Below, piece by piece: positions 17,861 through 28,232 of a DNA stretch of 64,000 bases. Made by a program: the position numbers and the translations under genes. Within the stretch, counting starts at the first letter, position 1, and the number at the start of each line of letters is the position of its first letter. Location: positions 3,236,001 to 3,300,000 of the forward strand of contig NZ_CP042306.1 of the NCBI RefSeq assembly GCF_007859635.1, in the 5' to 3' direction. The notes under the pieces were generated by a model. That model saw only the letters and a list, made by a program, of their open reading frames with translations. It was not told the DNA's origin and did no database searches. This DNA comes from Sphingomonas panacisoli (lineage in GTDB: Bacteria; Pseudomonadota; Alphaproteobacteria; Sphingomonadales; Sphingomonadaceae).

Positions 17861-19128
17861 ATGAGCCAGGCGTTTCGGATTTTGGCGGCGTTGGTCGGCG
17901 GCCTGCTGCTCGGCATCCTGCTTGCCAACCAGTCGCCCGACGCCGGGGCGTTCATGCTGCTGTTCACCAAGCGGATCGGCGGGGCGTGGCTCCACGGGCT
18001 GCAAATGGTGATCGTCCCGCTGGTGGTCGCGTTGCTGGTGATCGGCATCGCCGCCTCCGCCGAAGCGGCCCGCGCCGGGCGGATCGCGGCGCGGGCATTG
18101 CTGGCGTTCGTCGTCATCCTGTGGATCAACACCTTGCTGTCGGCCTTCCTGACGCCGCTCTTGTTGAAGCTGTTCCCGCTCCCCGCCGAATGGGGCGATG
18201 CCTTGCGCGCCTCGCTGTCGGGCGCAAAGGCGGCGGGACAGATCCCCAGCCTGGGCGATTTCTTCGACAAGATCGTGCCGACCAACATCGTCGACGCCGC
18301 CGCGACCGATGCGTTCCTGCCGCTGACCGTGTTCGCGATGGTCTTCGCGTTCGCCATCACACGTCTGCAGGCCGAGCGTCGCAAGCTGCTGATCGATTTC
18401 TTCCAAGCGATCGCCGACGCGATGGTGGTGGTGATCGGCTGGGTGCTGGTGCTCGCCCCGCTCGGGGTGTTCTGCCTGGCGTTCGGGTTGGGGATGGAAA
18501 CCGGCGCGGCGGCGTTCGGCGCGCTCGCGCATTACATCGCGATCGTCTCGACGATGGGCATCCTGGTCCTATTGTCGGCCTATCCGATCGCGGCGATCGG
18601 CGCGCGCGTGGGCATCGGGCGGTTCGCCCGCGCGGTGCTGCCAAGCCAGATCGTGGCCATCTCGACCTCGTCGTCGCTCGCGTCGCTGCCGACGATGCTC
18701 AAATCTAGCGAGGCGCTGGGGGCGCCCGCTAGCGTGTCCGGCGTCGTCCTGCCGATCGCGGTCGCGGTGTTCCGCGCGACCAGCCCCGCGATGAACCTGG
18801 CGGTCGCGCTCTACGTCGCGCACCTGACCGGCACGCCGATCGGCCCGGGCCAGCTCGCAGCGGGGGTCGCGACCGCGGCGATCACGACGATGGGGTCGGT
18901 GTCGCTGCCCGGGACGATCAGCTTCTTCGCGTCGGTCGCGCCGGTCGCGGTCGCGATGGGCGTGCCGATCGAAGCGCTAGGCTTGCTGGTCGCGGTCGAG
19001 ACGGTGCCGGATTTATTTCGCACATTGGGCAATGTCACCATGGATGTCGCCGTCACCGCCACCATATCGGCGCGCAGCGGCGGTTCGTCGGAGAACGAGA
19101 CCGATCGCCTGATCGAGGAGATTCCCGG

Positions 19129-19132
<4 letters not shown>
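17861..19132 (+). CDS. dicarboxylate/amino acid:cation symporter (DAACS family)
   Basis: A 423-residue inner-membrane transporter. The serine-rich hairpin STSSSLASLPTM (about residues 268-279) and the later LPIAVAVFRATSPAMNLAVAL match the GltP/DctA core that binds the carboxylate substrate and cation. About eight membrane helices and two re-entrant loops are expected. Substrate (glutamate, aspartate or C4-dicarboxylate) cannot be fixed. The TGA overlaps the ATG of the aldo/keto reductase (ATGA), so the pair forms an operon. Confidence 0.9.
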
Positions 19133-20130
<998 letters not shown>

Positions 20131-20151
20131 TCGAAGCCGGACGGCACGGGG

Positions 20152-21963
20152 TCACTTGACCCCGTGCATCCACTTCTTGAGCGGGAACGACAGCAGGAAC
20201 AACGCGACTCCCGCGCCGATCGCGATCCAGGCGATCAGCGTGAAGGTATGGGTGTAGGTATCGAGACTGACCTTGAGGTTGGTTACCTGCCCGCCGACCG
20301 TTTCGACGCTGGCGAACTGCGCCACCACGCCGGCAACGTATTGCGCGACCGAAATCGACAGGAACCATACGCCCATCATCAGCCCGACGATCCGGCTGAT
20401 CGACAACTTGGTGATCATCGACAGCCCGACCGGCGAAATGCAGAGCTCCGCAATCGAGTGGATCACGTAGAGCCCGGCGAGCCACCACAGCCCGACCTTG
20501 AAATTGCCGTCGGCGAAGTTCGATCCGAACACCAGGAACAGGAAGCCCGCGCCGACCAGCATCAGCGCAATGGCGAACTTGACGGGAATGGACGGCTCCG
20601 CATTGCGCCGGGCAAGCATCCCCCAGATCAGGCTCATCACCGGCGCGAGCAAGACGATAGCAATTGGGTTGAAGTTCTGCGTCTGCGGCGCCGACAGGCT
20701 GAACAATCCAAAGACGCTACGATCGGTGTTGCGGTCCGCGAAGAGAGTCAGGCTCGATCCTGCCTGCTCGAACAGCGTCCAGAAAAACACGTTGAAGACG
20801 ATCAGGACCATCGCCGCCAGCATCATTTGGAATTCGGTTCTCGTACCCTTGGCATAGGACCAGACCAAGATGCCGGGGACGCTGACAAGGAAGGTGCCGA
20901 ACAGCAATTTGCCCATCAGCGACAGCGACATGATATAGCCGACGAAGCCCGATCCCTCGACCGGCTTTGGCGCCGCCATCAGGTTGACGAACAGGAAATA
21001 GACCACCGGTACCGCGATCAACGCGCCGATATAGATCAGCAACGCACGGTCCGGACCGCTCTGCGCCGGCACATTGCCGACCGCATCGAGCCGTCCGCCA
21101 TGAAAGCTGATCATCAGGAACGAGATTACCATTGCGACCCCAGCAAGCCCTAGGCCGAGCGGCCAACCGAAACTGTCGGCGAACAGCGCGCACAGGAACT
21201 GTCCGAGGATCGAACCGGTGTTGATCCCCATGTAGAAGATCGTAAAACCGGCATCGCGGCGACGGTCGCCTTGCTGATAGAGTTCCCCGACCATCGTCGA
21301 GATGTTGGGCTTGAAGAATCCGTTGCCGACCGAAATCAACGACAGCGCGATGAGCAGGATCATCGTCAGGAACGCGCTACGTTCGGCCTCTTCCGAATAG
21401 CTGCCCTTGGCGACTTTCCGCACTTCGTGTCCGTCGGTGGCGAGCAACGACAGGCTGCCGTCGTCATTGCCCCGCATTGTCAGCTTCTGGCCATTATCGA
21501 CCAGATAGCGCGACTCGCCGGGATCGCTGGTCGGCGCGTCGCGGAACTTCTCGACGACGACTTCATAACGTTGGCCGTCGATCACCTGGTACGGCTTGGC
21601 CGGCGCACCACCGAAGGCGAGCGTGAAATAACCGATTGCCATCAGGATCGCGCCGAACCGAACGGCGCGCTTCGATCCGAGATATTGGTCGGCCAACAGG
21701 CCGCCCACGAGCGGCGTCAGATAGACGAGCGCGGTATAGCCGCCATACAGACCGGTCGATGCGCGATCGCCCAGCACGAAATGCTTGGTGAGATACAGCG
21801 TCAGGAGCGCGCGCATCCCGTAATAGCCGAACCGCTCCCACATTTCGGTGCCGAACAGCCAGAACAACGGTGACGGATGCCCGAACCAGGTCTTCTCCGC
21901 GCCCGGATTGACGTGAGTGATATCCGGCTCGCGCGGGTTATCCGCGGTCGGGGTGTCTACCAT
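20152..21963 (-). CDS. POT family peptide:H+ symporter (long form with periplasmic-loop insertion)
   Basis: This 603-residue transporter carries the POT signature TEMWERFGYYGM near residue 40 and GGLLADQYLGSKRA. It differs from the other two POT genes by a hydrophilic insertion of about 80 residues (roughly 115-195, beginning PAKPYQVIDGQRYEV) between early helices. Such insertions are common in proteobacterial oligopeptide:H+ symporters of about 600 residues. It is convergent with the aldo/keto reductase (21-base gap) and divergent from the nitroreductase. Confidence 0.9.
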   Translation of the reverse strand: MVDTPTADNPREPDITHVNPGAEKTWFGHPSPLFWLFGTEMWERFGYYGMRALLTLYLTKHFVLGDRASTGLYGGYTALVYLTPLVGGLLADQYLGSKRAVRFGAILMAIGYFTLAFGGAPAKPYQVIDGQRYEVVVEKFRDAPTSDPGESRYLVDNGQKLTMRGNDDGSLSLLATDGHEVRKVAKGSYSEEAERSAFLTMILLIALSLISVGNGFFKPNISTMVGELYQQGDRRRDAGFTIFYMGINTGSILGQFLCALFADSFGWPLGLGLAGVAMVISFLMISFHGGRLDAVGNVPAQSGPDRALLIYIGALIAVPVVYFLFVNLMAAPKPVEGSGFVGYIMSLSLMGKLLFGTFLVSVPGILVWSYAKGTRTEFQMMLAAMVLIVFNVFFWTLFEQAGSSLTLFADRNTDRSVFGLFSLSAPQTQNFNPIAIVLLAPVMSLIWGMLARRNAEPSIPVKFAIALMLVGAGFLFLVFGSNFADGNFKVGLWWLAGLYVIHSIAELCISPVGLSMITKLSISRIVGLMMGVWFLSISVAQYVAGVVAQFASVETVGGQVTNLKVSLDTYTHTFTLIAWIAIGAGVALFLLSFPLKKWMHGVK

Positions 21964-22069
21964 GCATGCGCTCCCTGAACTCTTGTGCCGCCGTCGAACA
22001 TTGCGGCGGATGGTTGCAGGTGAGACTAGCGGGAAACCTACAGGTGTAAATACTGGCGGCGCTCCCTAG

Positions 22070-22657
22070 ATGGCGGGCATGTTCAACGATACTTCGACGC
22101 CGCTTTCGCTCCTCGCCACGCGCCGTTCCGGCAAACCGCGCGACCTGATCGCGCCGGGTCCCGACGACACGCAATTGCACCAGATCCTGGAGATCGCCGC
22201 GCGGACGCCCGATCACGGCAAGCTGGCACCCTGGCGGTTCGTGATCGTTCCCGACGACAAGCGCGGCAACCTCGCCCGCGTCATCACCGACGCCTATCGC
22301 GCCGATCGCCCGCAGGCCGCGCGGCTCGAGATCGAAGCGCTCGAGCAATTCGCGACGCAGGCGCCGACGTTGGTCGTGGTGCTGTCCTCGCCCAAGACCG
22401 AGAGCCATATTCCGCTGTGGGAACAGGAATTGTCGGTCGGGGCGGCGTGCATGAACCTGCTCCATGCCGCGCATGCGATGGGATTTGCCGGCGGCTGGCT
22501 GACCGGTTGGTCCGCCTTTTCGGACGCCGTCCGCGATGCATTCGGCGCGGCACCGGAACGGGTCGCCGGCTTTATCTTCATCGGCACACCGGCCAAGCAA
22601 TTGGAGGAAAGACCGCGGCCGGATTTCGACAAGATTGTTTCAACATGGGGCGGTTAA
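22070..22657 (+). CDS. nitroreductase family protein
   Basis: A 195-residue FMN-dependent oxidoreductase. LLATRRSGKPRDL at residues 14-26 and AARTPDHGKLAPWRFVIV form the FMN phosphate-binding region, resembling the small YdjA-type branch. ELSVGAACMNLLHAAHAMGFAG is the usual central helix. An ATG at 22079 is an alternative start. It lies 39 bases upstream of a GntR regulator on the same strand. Confidence 0.9.
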   Translation: MAGMFNDTSTPLSLLATRRSGKPRDLIAPGPDDTQLHQILEIAARTPDHGKLAPWRFVIVPDDKRGNLARVITDAYRADRPQAARLEIEALEQFATQAPTLVVVLSSPKTESHIPLWEQELSVGAACMNLLHAAHAMGFAGGWLTGWSAFSDAVRDAFGAAPERVAGFIFIGTPAKQLEERPRPDFDKIVSTWGG

Positions 22658-22696
22658 ACGACTAGACGTGGGCGTCAATTGCTGTACTAAAGCAGC

Positions 22697-23050
22697 ATGG
22701 CACTAAGCAACGACGACAGCCCGGTCTATATCCGTCTTCGTGGAGGGATCGCCGCGGCGATCCTGCGCGGCGAGTATCGTGCCGGCGACCAGCTCCCCTC
22801 GGTTCGCGCACTCGCCGCCGAACATGGCGCCAACCCGCTGACCGTGGCGAAGGCGTATCAGAGCTTTCAGGACGACGGTTATGTCGAGGTGCGGCGTGGT
22901 GTCGGCATGTTCGTGCTGCCGGGCGCCGCGGAGAAACTGCGCGTCGCCGAGCGCGACCGCTTCGTCAACGATCAGTGGCCGCGAATCGCCGAGCATATCG
23001 AACTGCTCGGGCTCGACGCGACCGACCTGATCGAGCGCGAGCGCGCCTAG
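22697..23050 (+). CDS. GntR family transcriptional regulator (short, YtrA-like)
   Basis: A 117-residue regulator made of a winged helix-turn-helix (residues about 10-75: GEYRAGDQLPSVRALAAEHGANPLTVAKAY in outline) plus a short C-terminal helix and no ligand-binding domain. That is the YtrA subfamily, which usually controls adjacent transport or membrane genes. Its targets are not obvious here; the upstream nitroreductase is the nearest candidate. Its last 4 bases overlap the convergent NAT gene end. Confidence 0.9.
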   Translation: MALSNDDSPVYIRLRGGIAAAILRGEYRAGDQLPSVRALAAEHGANPLTVAKAYQSFQDDGYVEVRRGVGMFVLPGAAEKLRVAERDRFVNDQWPRIAEHIELLGLDATDLIERERA

Positions 23051-23865
23051 AACAGGCCGAGCGCCGCGACTTCGTCGGCGCTCAAATCGATCCCGAACAT
23101 CATGCTGAGCCGCAAGCGATAGACACGCGGATCGTCGATGTCGGCGCTCGTTTCTTCGCCGCCGGCAAAGCGCCGATAGGCCCGGTCGGTCAGGCTGGCG
23201 AAGCCGGTCGGCAGCACGATGCTGACCACGACGAGATCGGTGAACCGCGTGCCTGGCGCCGTCGCCGTCCAATGATTCGACATCGTCATGTCTGCTTGCG
23301 ACACCGGCGCGAGCGTGAAGCTGTATTGATCGACCCACGCCTCGCCCGCGCCGCGCCCGTCGGTCGCGCCGGGATGCCCGTTGCGCTGTAGCACCCAGCC
23401 GCGATCGTCGGCGATCAGCCGATGCATCGCGCCATCGGGGCCGGTCACCTCGGCGCCTTCGGAAAGCATGATCGGCGGGCAATAGCTGCCGCCGAACCCG
23501 GCGTCGGCGATCCAGTCCTGACCGTCGATCGTCACCAGCAAGGTCATGTGGGTAAGGCCGGGCGTCTCGCTCGCGCCGAGCCAGACGCGCGCGAGCAACG
23601 GACGCGCGGTGAATCCGAGTTCGGTCAGCGCGTCGAGGAACAGCCTGTTCTGTTCGAAGCAATAGCCGCCGCGCTTGGCGGTCACGAGCTTGGCGAACAC
23701 CGACTCGCTATCGATACGGATGCCGCGCCCGAGCCTTATGTCGAGATTCTCGAACGGGATGTGCAGGCGATGCGCGCGTTGCACCGCCGCCAGCCCGAGA
23801 TCGTCGAGCGTCGGTCGCGCCGGCAGCTTGATCCGCGCGAGATATGCGTCGAGGTCGAAGCTCAT
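23047..23865 (-). CDS. nat: arylamine N-acetyltransferase
   Basis: This 272-residue enzyme transfers acetyl from acetyl-CoA to arylamines or related amines. The catalytic triad is visible: Cys69 in RGGYCFEQN, His106 in GLTHMTL and Asp121 in WIADAGFG. The N-terminal IPFENLDIRLG is also typical. Its ATG overlaps the acyl-CoA dehydrogenase stop (ATGA), so both are on one transcript. The native substrate is unclear. Confidence 0.93.
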   Translation of the reverse strand: MSFDLDAYLARIKLPARPTLDDLGLAAVQRAHRLHIPFENLDIRLGRGIRIDSESVFAKLVTAKRGGYCFEQNRLFLDALTELGFTARPLLARVWLGASETPGLTHMTLLVTIDGQDWIADAGFGGSYCPPIMLSEGAEVTGPDGAMHRLIADDRGWVLQRNGHPGATDGRGAGEAWVDQYSFTLAPVSQADMTMSNHWTATAPGTRFTDLVVVSIVLPTGFASLTDRAYRRFAGGEETSADIDDPRVYRLRLSMMFGIDLSADEVAALGLF

Positions 23866-25574
23866 GCCGCGAACAGGTCGGCGGACAGTTCGTACAGGCT
23901 GGCGGCGGGCGCGGATGCCGCGGCATGGAGGCCGAGCGCCTCGGGCACGATCTGTTCGATATAGAACGCCGCGACCGCGCGCTTCATACGGCAGAAATCG
24001 TCATTGGCGTCGGCGTCGCGCGCCTGCCGCTCCATCAGCCAGCCGCACACCGCGACCGACAGCATCGTCAGGAACGGGTAGCTCGCCGCGAGCCGATCGT
24101 CGGCATCCGCGGTCGCCAGCCGCCGGCCGACCTCTTCGCAGGCATTGATCAGCGTTCGCAACGCGGCGTCGTTCGCTTCGGCACGCATATCAGCGATCAG
24201 CGTGTTGAACGCCGCGCCGTTCGACAGGCCGAGCTTGCGCCCGACCAGATCGGCGGCTTGGATGCCGTTGGTGCCTTCGTAGATCGGCGTGATGCGCGCA
24301 TCGCGGAAGAATTGCGCGGCGCCGGTTTCCTCGATGAAGCCCATGCCGCCATGGACCTGGATGCCGAGGCTGGCGACTTCGTTGCCGAGATCGGTCGCAT
24401 GCGCCTTGGCGAGCGGGGTGAGGATTTCGAGCCGGTCCTTCGCCGCATCATCGGTATCGACGCGATCGACCATGCTGGATGCGAGATACACCAATGCCCG
24501 CGCCGCCTGGGTCTGCGCCTTCATCCGCATCAGCATGCGCCGGACGTCGGGATGTTCGATGATCGCGACGGGCTTCTTGTCGGGAGAACCGGCGCGGGCG
24601 GACTGGATGCGCTCGCGGGCGAACTCGACCGCCTTCTGCGTTGCTGCCTCGCCGACCTGCACGCCCTGCAAACCGACGTTGAGCCGCGCATTGTTCATCA
24701 TCGTGAACATGGCGCGCATCCCGCCATTTTCGGGGCCGATCAGCTCGCCGATGCAATCCCCGTTATCGCCGAACGACAGCACGCAGGTCGGCGAAGCGTG
24801 CAGGCCCATCTTGTGCTCGATCGACACGACACGAACGTCGTTGAACGCACTCGGCTTGCCGTTGGCGTCGAGGCGATATTTGGGGACGAGGAACAGCGAG
24901 ATTCCCCGCGTTCCCTCGGGCGCGCCGGGCGTGCGGGCGAGGACGAGGTGGACGATGTTGTCGGCCATGTCGTGATCGCCGAACGAGATGAAGATCTTGG
25001 TCCCGCTGATCTTGAACGTGCCGTCGCCGACCGGCTCGGCGCGTGACTTGAGCGCACCGACGTCGCTGCCCGCCTGCGGCTCGGTGAGGTTCATCGTGCC
25101 GGTCCACTCGCCGGTCGCGAGATGCGGGAGGTAGGCGGCCTGCTGCTCCGGCGTGCCGTGGTGGAGCAACGCTTCGATCGCACCCACGGTCAGCGTCGGC
25201 GCGAGCGCGAAGCCCATATTCGCCGTGCCCAGCGTCTCGAGTACCGCGCTCGCCAGCACGAACGGCAGGCCCTGCCCGCCGAAATCGGCCGGCGCGCCGA
25301 TCGTGCCCCAGCCGCCCTCGACATAGTCGCGGTAAGCCTGGGGATAGCCGGCCGGCATCTTCACGCCCTCGGAGGTCCATTTCGGGCCGTTGGTGTCGCC
25401 CTCGCGGTTGAGCGGTGCCCATTCGCCGGCCGCGAACTGGCCGGCGCCCTCCAGCACGGCATCGATCAGATCGGGCGTCGCGGCTTCGAAACGGTCGGTC
25501 GCGGCGAGATCGGCGATCCTGGCGACGGTATCGAGCACGAAACGCTGCTCGCGGACGGCGGGGGTGAACGGCAT
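23862..25574 (-). CDS. acyl-CoA dehydrogenase (large, FadE-like)
   Basis: A 570-residue flavoenzyme. MNLTEPQAGSDVGAL and the FISFGDHDM region mark the FAD/substrate-binding middle domain. VHGGMGFIEETGAAQFFRDARITPIYEGTNGIQ (here given only as landmarks VHGGMGF and YEGTNGIQ) marks the C-terminal catalytic domain. A C-terminal extension after about residue 460 fits the larger AidB/FadE-like class used for beta-oxidation. The ATG at 25574 has AGAGGAAG upstream. It is cotranscribed with nat. Confidence 0.9.
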   Translation of the reverse strand: MPFTPAVREQRFVLDTVARIADLAATDRFEAATPDLIDAVLEGAGQFAAGEWAPLNREGDTNGPKWTSEGVKMPAGYPQAYRDYVEGGWGTIGAPADFGGQGLPFVLASAVLETLGTANMGFALAPTLTVGAIEALLHHGTPEQQAAYLPHLATGEWTGTMNLTEPQAGSDVGALKSRAEPVGDGTFKISGTKIFISFGDHDMADNIVHLVLARTPGAPEGTRGISLFLVPKYRLDANGKPSAFNDVRVVSIEHKMGLHASPTCVLSFGDNGDCIGELIGPENGGMRAMFTMMNNARLNVGLQGVQVGEAATQKAVEFARERIQSARAGSPDKKPVAIIEHPDVRRMLMRMKAQTQAARALVYLASSMVDRVDTDDAAKDRLEILTPLAKAHATDLGNEVASLGIQVHGGMGFIEETGAAQFFRDARITPIYEGTNGIQAADLVGRKLGLSNGAAFNTLIADMRAEANDAALRTLINACEEVGRRLATADADDRLAASYPFLTMLSVAVCGWLMERQARDADANDDFCRMKRAVAAFYIEQIVPEALGLHAAASAPAASLYELSADLFAA

Positions 25575-25614
25575 CGGCTTCCTCTCTGACTCGCGCGCGC
25601 TATAGCGAGACTGG

Positions 25615-26589
25615 ATGGACGCGCCAAACACCCGAATCTTGCCGTACAACAAGTACAACATCGCGGAAGCGGCGGCGCTGATCGCGGCGGGCAAGTGCGT
25701 CGCGGTGCCGACCGAGACCGTCTACGGCCTCGCCGCCGACGCGACCAACGGCGCCGCGGTTGCGGGGATTTACGCCGCCAAGGGCCGGCCGAGCTTCAAC
25801 CCGTTGATCGTTCACGTGCTGGATCTCGACGCGGCGAAAAGGCTGGCGGCGTTCGATGCCCGGGCCGAGGCGCTGGCGGCAGCATTCTGGCCGGGGCCGC
25901 TGACCTTGGTGCTGCCGCTCAAGCCCTCGTCGGGGATCGCCTCGCTGGTCACGGCGGGACTGGAGACGATCGCGATCCGCGTGCCGGCTCACCGAGCGAT
26001 GCGCGCGTTGCTGGAAGCGTGCGGCAAGCCGCTCGCCGCACCCTCGGCCAATGCCAGCGGCACGATTAGCCCGACGCGGGTCGAGCATGTCGCGCACAGC
26101 CTCGACGGGCGCATCCCGCTTATCCTCGACGACGGGCCGACGCGGCAGGGGATCGAATCGACGATCGTGCGCGAAGTGTTCGGCATGACCCGCGTGCTGC
26201 GCCACGGTCCTATCACCGGCGCGCAAGTGCTGGCGGCCCTGTCGGACGGCAAGCATAAGGTCGATCGCTTCGACACCGGCGAAGATGCCGAGGGCAAGAT
26301 CGAGGCACCCGGCCAGTTGTCATCTCATTACGCCCCGCGCAAACCTTTGCGGATCGATGCGCGCGCGCCGGCGGACAGCGAATGGATGATCGGCTTCGGC
26401 GATGTGCCGGGCGACGACACGCTGTCGGAGAGCGGCGACCTGACCGAGGCGGCGACGCGATTGTTCGACTTGCTGCACCGGGCCGATGCCTCGGACAAAC
26501 CCGAGATCGCCGTCGCACGGATCCCCGAAGACGGCATCGGCGAGGCGATCAACGACCGCCTGCGCCGCGCCGCTTTTATCGGCGACTAA
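25615..26589 (+). CDS. L-threonylcarbamoyladenylate synthase (Sua5 type)
   Basis: A 324-residue enzyme that makes threonylcarbamoyl-AMP for the t6A37 modification of ANN-decoding tRNAs. The YrdC domain fills residues 1-200 with [21 protein letters not shown] and SANASG. The extra C-terminal Sua5 domain (from about 215) distinguishes it from the shorter TsaC. It starts 40 bases from the divergent acyl-CoA dehydrogenase start and ends overlapping the msrA stop by two bases. Confidence 0.93.
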   Translation: MDAPNTRILPYNKYNIAEAAALIAAGKCVAVPTETVYGLAADATNGAAVAGIYAAKGRPSFNPLIVHVLDLDAAKRLAAFDARAEALAAAFWPGPLTLVLPLKPSSGIASLVTAGLETIAIRVPAHRAMRALLEACGKPLAAPSANASGTISPTRVEHVAHSLDGRIPLILDDGPTRQGIESTIVREVFGMTRVLRHGPITGAQVLAALSDGKHKVDRFDTGEDAEGKIEAPGQLSSHYAPRKPLRIDARAPADSEWMIGFGDVPGDDTLSESGDLTEAATRLFDLLHRADASDKPEIAVARIPEDGIGEAINDRLRRAAFIGD

Positions 26590-27134
26590 GCCGTCTCGCT
26601 GACCGCCTTCGACCGCGCGGCGAAGCTCTTGCGCAGTTTCTGCAGCTTGGGCGGGATCACTGCGAGGCAATAGGGGTTCCGCTGGCCTTCACCTTCCCAA
26701 TATTGCTGGTGATAGTCTTCAGCCGGGTACCATTCCGCCATCGGCTCGATCGTGGTGACGATCGGGTTCGGCCAGTTCGCCGCGTTGCGCGCGATCGCCG
26801 CCTCCGCCTCCGAACGCTGCGTATCGTCCGCCGGGAAGATCGCCGAGCGGTATTGCGTACCGACATCGTTGCCCTGGCGGTTGAGCGTCGTCGGATCGTG
26901 CGTCGCGAAGAAGATATCGAGCAGGTCGGCATAGGTCACCTGGCTCGCGTCGAACCCGACGCGGATCGCCTCGGCATGGCCGGTGTCGCCGCCGCATACC
27001 TGCTTGTAGGTCGGGTTCGCGACGTGTCCGCCGATATAGCCGCTCTCGACGCTCTCGACGCCGATCACGTCCTTGTACACCGCCTCGGTGCACCAGAAGC
27101 AGCCACCCGCCAGCGTCGCATATTCGGTCGCCAT
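26586..27134 (-). CDS. msrA: peptide methionine sulfoxide reductase MsrA
   Basis: This 182-residue enzyme reduces methionine-S-sulfoxide. The catalytic motif is GGCFWC with Cys12, followed by GYIGGH and GHAEAIRV. Start choice: AGGAG on the minus strand lies 7 bases before the ATG at 27134 but only 4 before the ATG at 27137, so 27134 is preferred. It is divergent from galE over 67 bases and convergent with the Sua5 gene. Confidence 0.93.
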   Translation of the reverse strand: MATEYATLAGGCFWCTEAVYKDVIGVESVESGYIGGHVANPTYKQVCGGDTGHAEAIRVGFDASQVTYADLLDIFFATHDPTTLNRQGNDVGTQYRSAIFPADDTQRSEAEAAIARNAANWPNPIVTTIEPMAEWYPAEDYHQQYWEGEGQRNPYCLAVIPPKLQKLRKSFAARSKAVSETA

Positions 27135-27201
27135 CATTCGCTCCTTTTCAATATGTCCCCAACATAGGTAGGGGCGACGCCAACGGTAAGAGGATGCGGC
27201 G

Positions 27202-28197
27202 ATGAGCAAGGGAACGGTGCTGGTCACGGGCGGCGCGGGCTATATCGGCAGCCACGCGGTGCTGGCGCTGCTCGACACCGGCTGGGACGTGGTGGTGATC
27301 GACAACCTGACCACCGGGTTCGACTGGGCGGTCGACAAGCGAGCGACGCTGGTCCGCGCCAATATCGAGGACGACGACGCCGTGCGCGGAGCGATGCGCG
27401 AGCACGATGTCGTCGCGGTGATGCACTTCGCCGGGTCGATCGTCGTGCCGGAATCGGTGACCGATCCGCTCAAATATTACCGCAACAACACCGTTGCGAG
27501 CCGCGCGCTGATCGAAAGCGCGGTCGTGTCGGGAGTAAAGCATTTCATCTTCAGTTCGACCGCCGCGACCTACGGCAATGCCGAGAAGATTCCGGTCGCC
27601 GAGGACGACCCGACGATCCCGATCAATCCCTACGGCACATCGAAGCTGATGACCGAGGCGATGCTGCGCGACGTCGCGGCGGCGCATCCGATGAACTATT
27701 GCGCACTGCGCTATTTCAACGTGGCCGGCGCCGATCCGCAGGGTCGCACCGGGCAATCGACCGCGGGTGCGACGCACCTGATCAAGGTCGCGGTCGAGGC
27801 GGCCACGGGCAAGCGCGATCACGTGTCGGTGTTCGGCACCGACTTCCCGACTCCCGACGGCACCGGGGTGCGCGATTATATCCATGTGAGCGATCTGGCG
27901 GCGGCGCACGTCCACGCGCTAGACCGGTTGATCGCCGAGCCGACCGAAAGCCTGACGATGAACGCCGGCTACGGCCATGGGTATTCGGTGATGCAGGTGC
28001 TCGACGCGGTCGATCGCGTGACCAATCACGAGATCAAACGCGTAATCGGCCCACGCCGCCTGGGCGATTCGGCCGAATTGGTGTCGGACAATCGACGCAT
28101 TCTCGCGACGCTGCCGTGGCGTCCGCAGCACGACGATCTCGACCAGATCGTCCGCGACGCGCTCGCGTGGGAACGCAAGCTCGCCGAGCGCGGCTGA
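27202..28197 (+). CDS. galE: UDP-glucose 4-epimerase GalE
   Basis: A 331-residue short-chain dehydrogenase-type epimerase. The NAD-binding GGAGYIG is at residues 10-16. The catalytic Ser/Thr lies in SSTAATYG, and Tyr144-x3-Lys148 in [15 protein letters not shown] and [11 protein letters not shown] follow as in GalE. It interconverts UDP-glucose and UDP-galactose for surface polysaccharides. AGAGG precedes the ATG. It appears monocistronic, and a hairpin follows. Confidence 0.93.
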   Translation: MSKGTVLVTGGAGYIGSHAVLALLDTGWDVVVIDNLTTGFDWAVDKRATLVRANIEDDDAVRGAMREHDVVAVMHFAGSIVVPESVTDPLKYYRNNTVASRALIESAVVSGVKHFIFSSTAATYGNAEKIPVAEDDPTIPINPYGTSKLMTEAMLRDVAAAHPMNYCALRYFNVAGADPQGRTGQSTAGATHLIKVAVEAATGKRDHVSVFGTDFPTPDGTGVRDYIHVSDLAAAHVHALDRLIAEPTESLTMNAGYGHGYSVMQVLDAVDRVTNHEIKRVIGPRRLGDSAELVSDNRRILATLPWRPQHDDLDQIVRDALAWERKLAERG

Positions 28198-28222
28198 CCG
28201 GCGCGGAGTGAATCCGCGCCGT
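28198..28222. terminator. hairpin between convergent galE and TonB receptor genes
   Basis: GGCGCGGA at 28200-28207 pairs with TCCGCGCC at 28213-28220 around a GTGAA loop, an 8-bp GC-rich stem. There is no strong U-run, so it may be a weak bidirectional terminator or simply a repeat. Nearly the same hairpin, with one loop base changed, forms the terminator at 55637-55663. Confidence 0.6.
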
Positions 28223-28232
28223 CATCCCGAAC

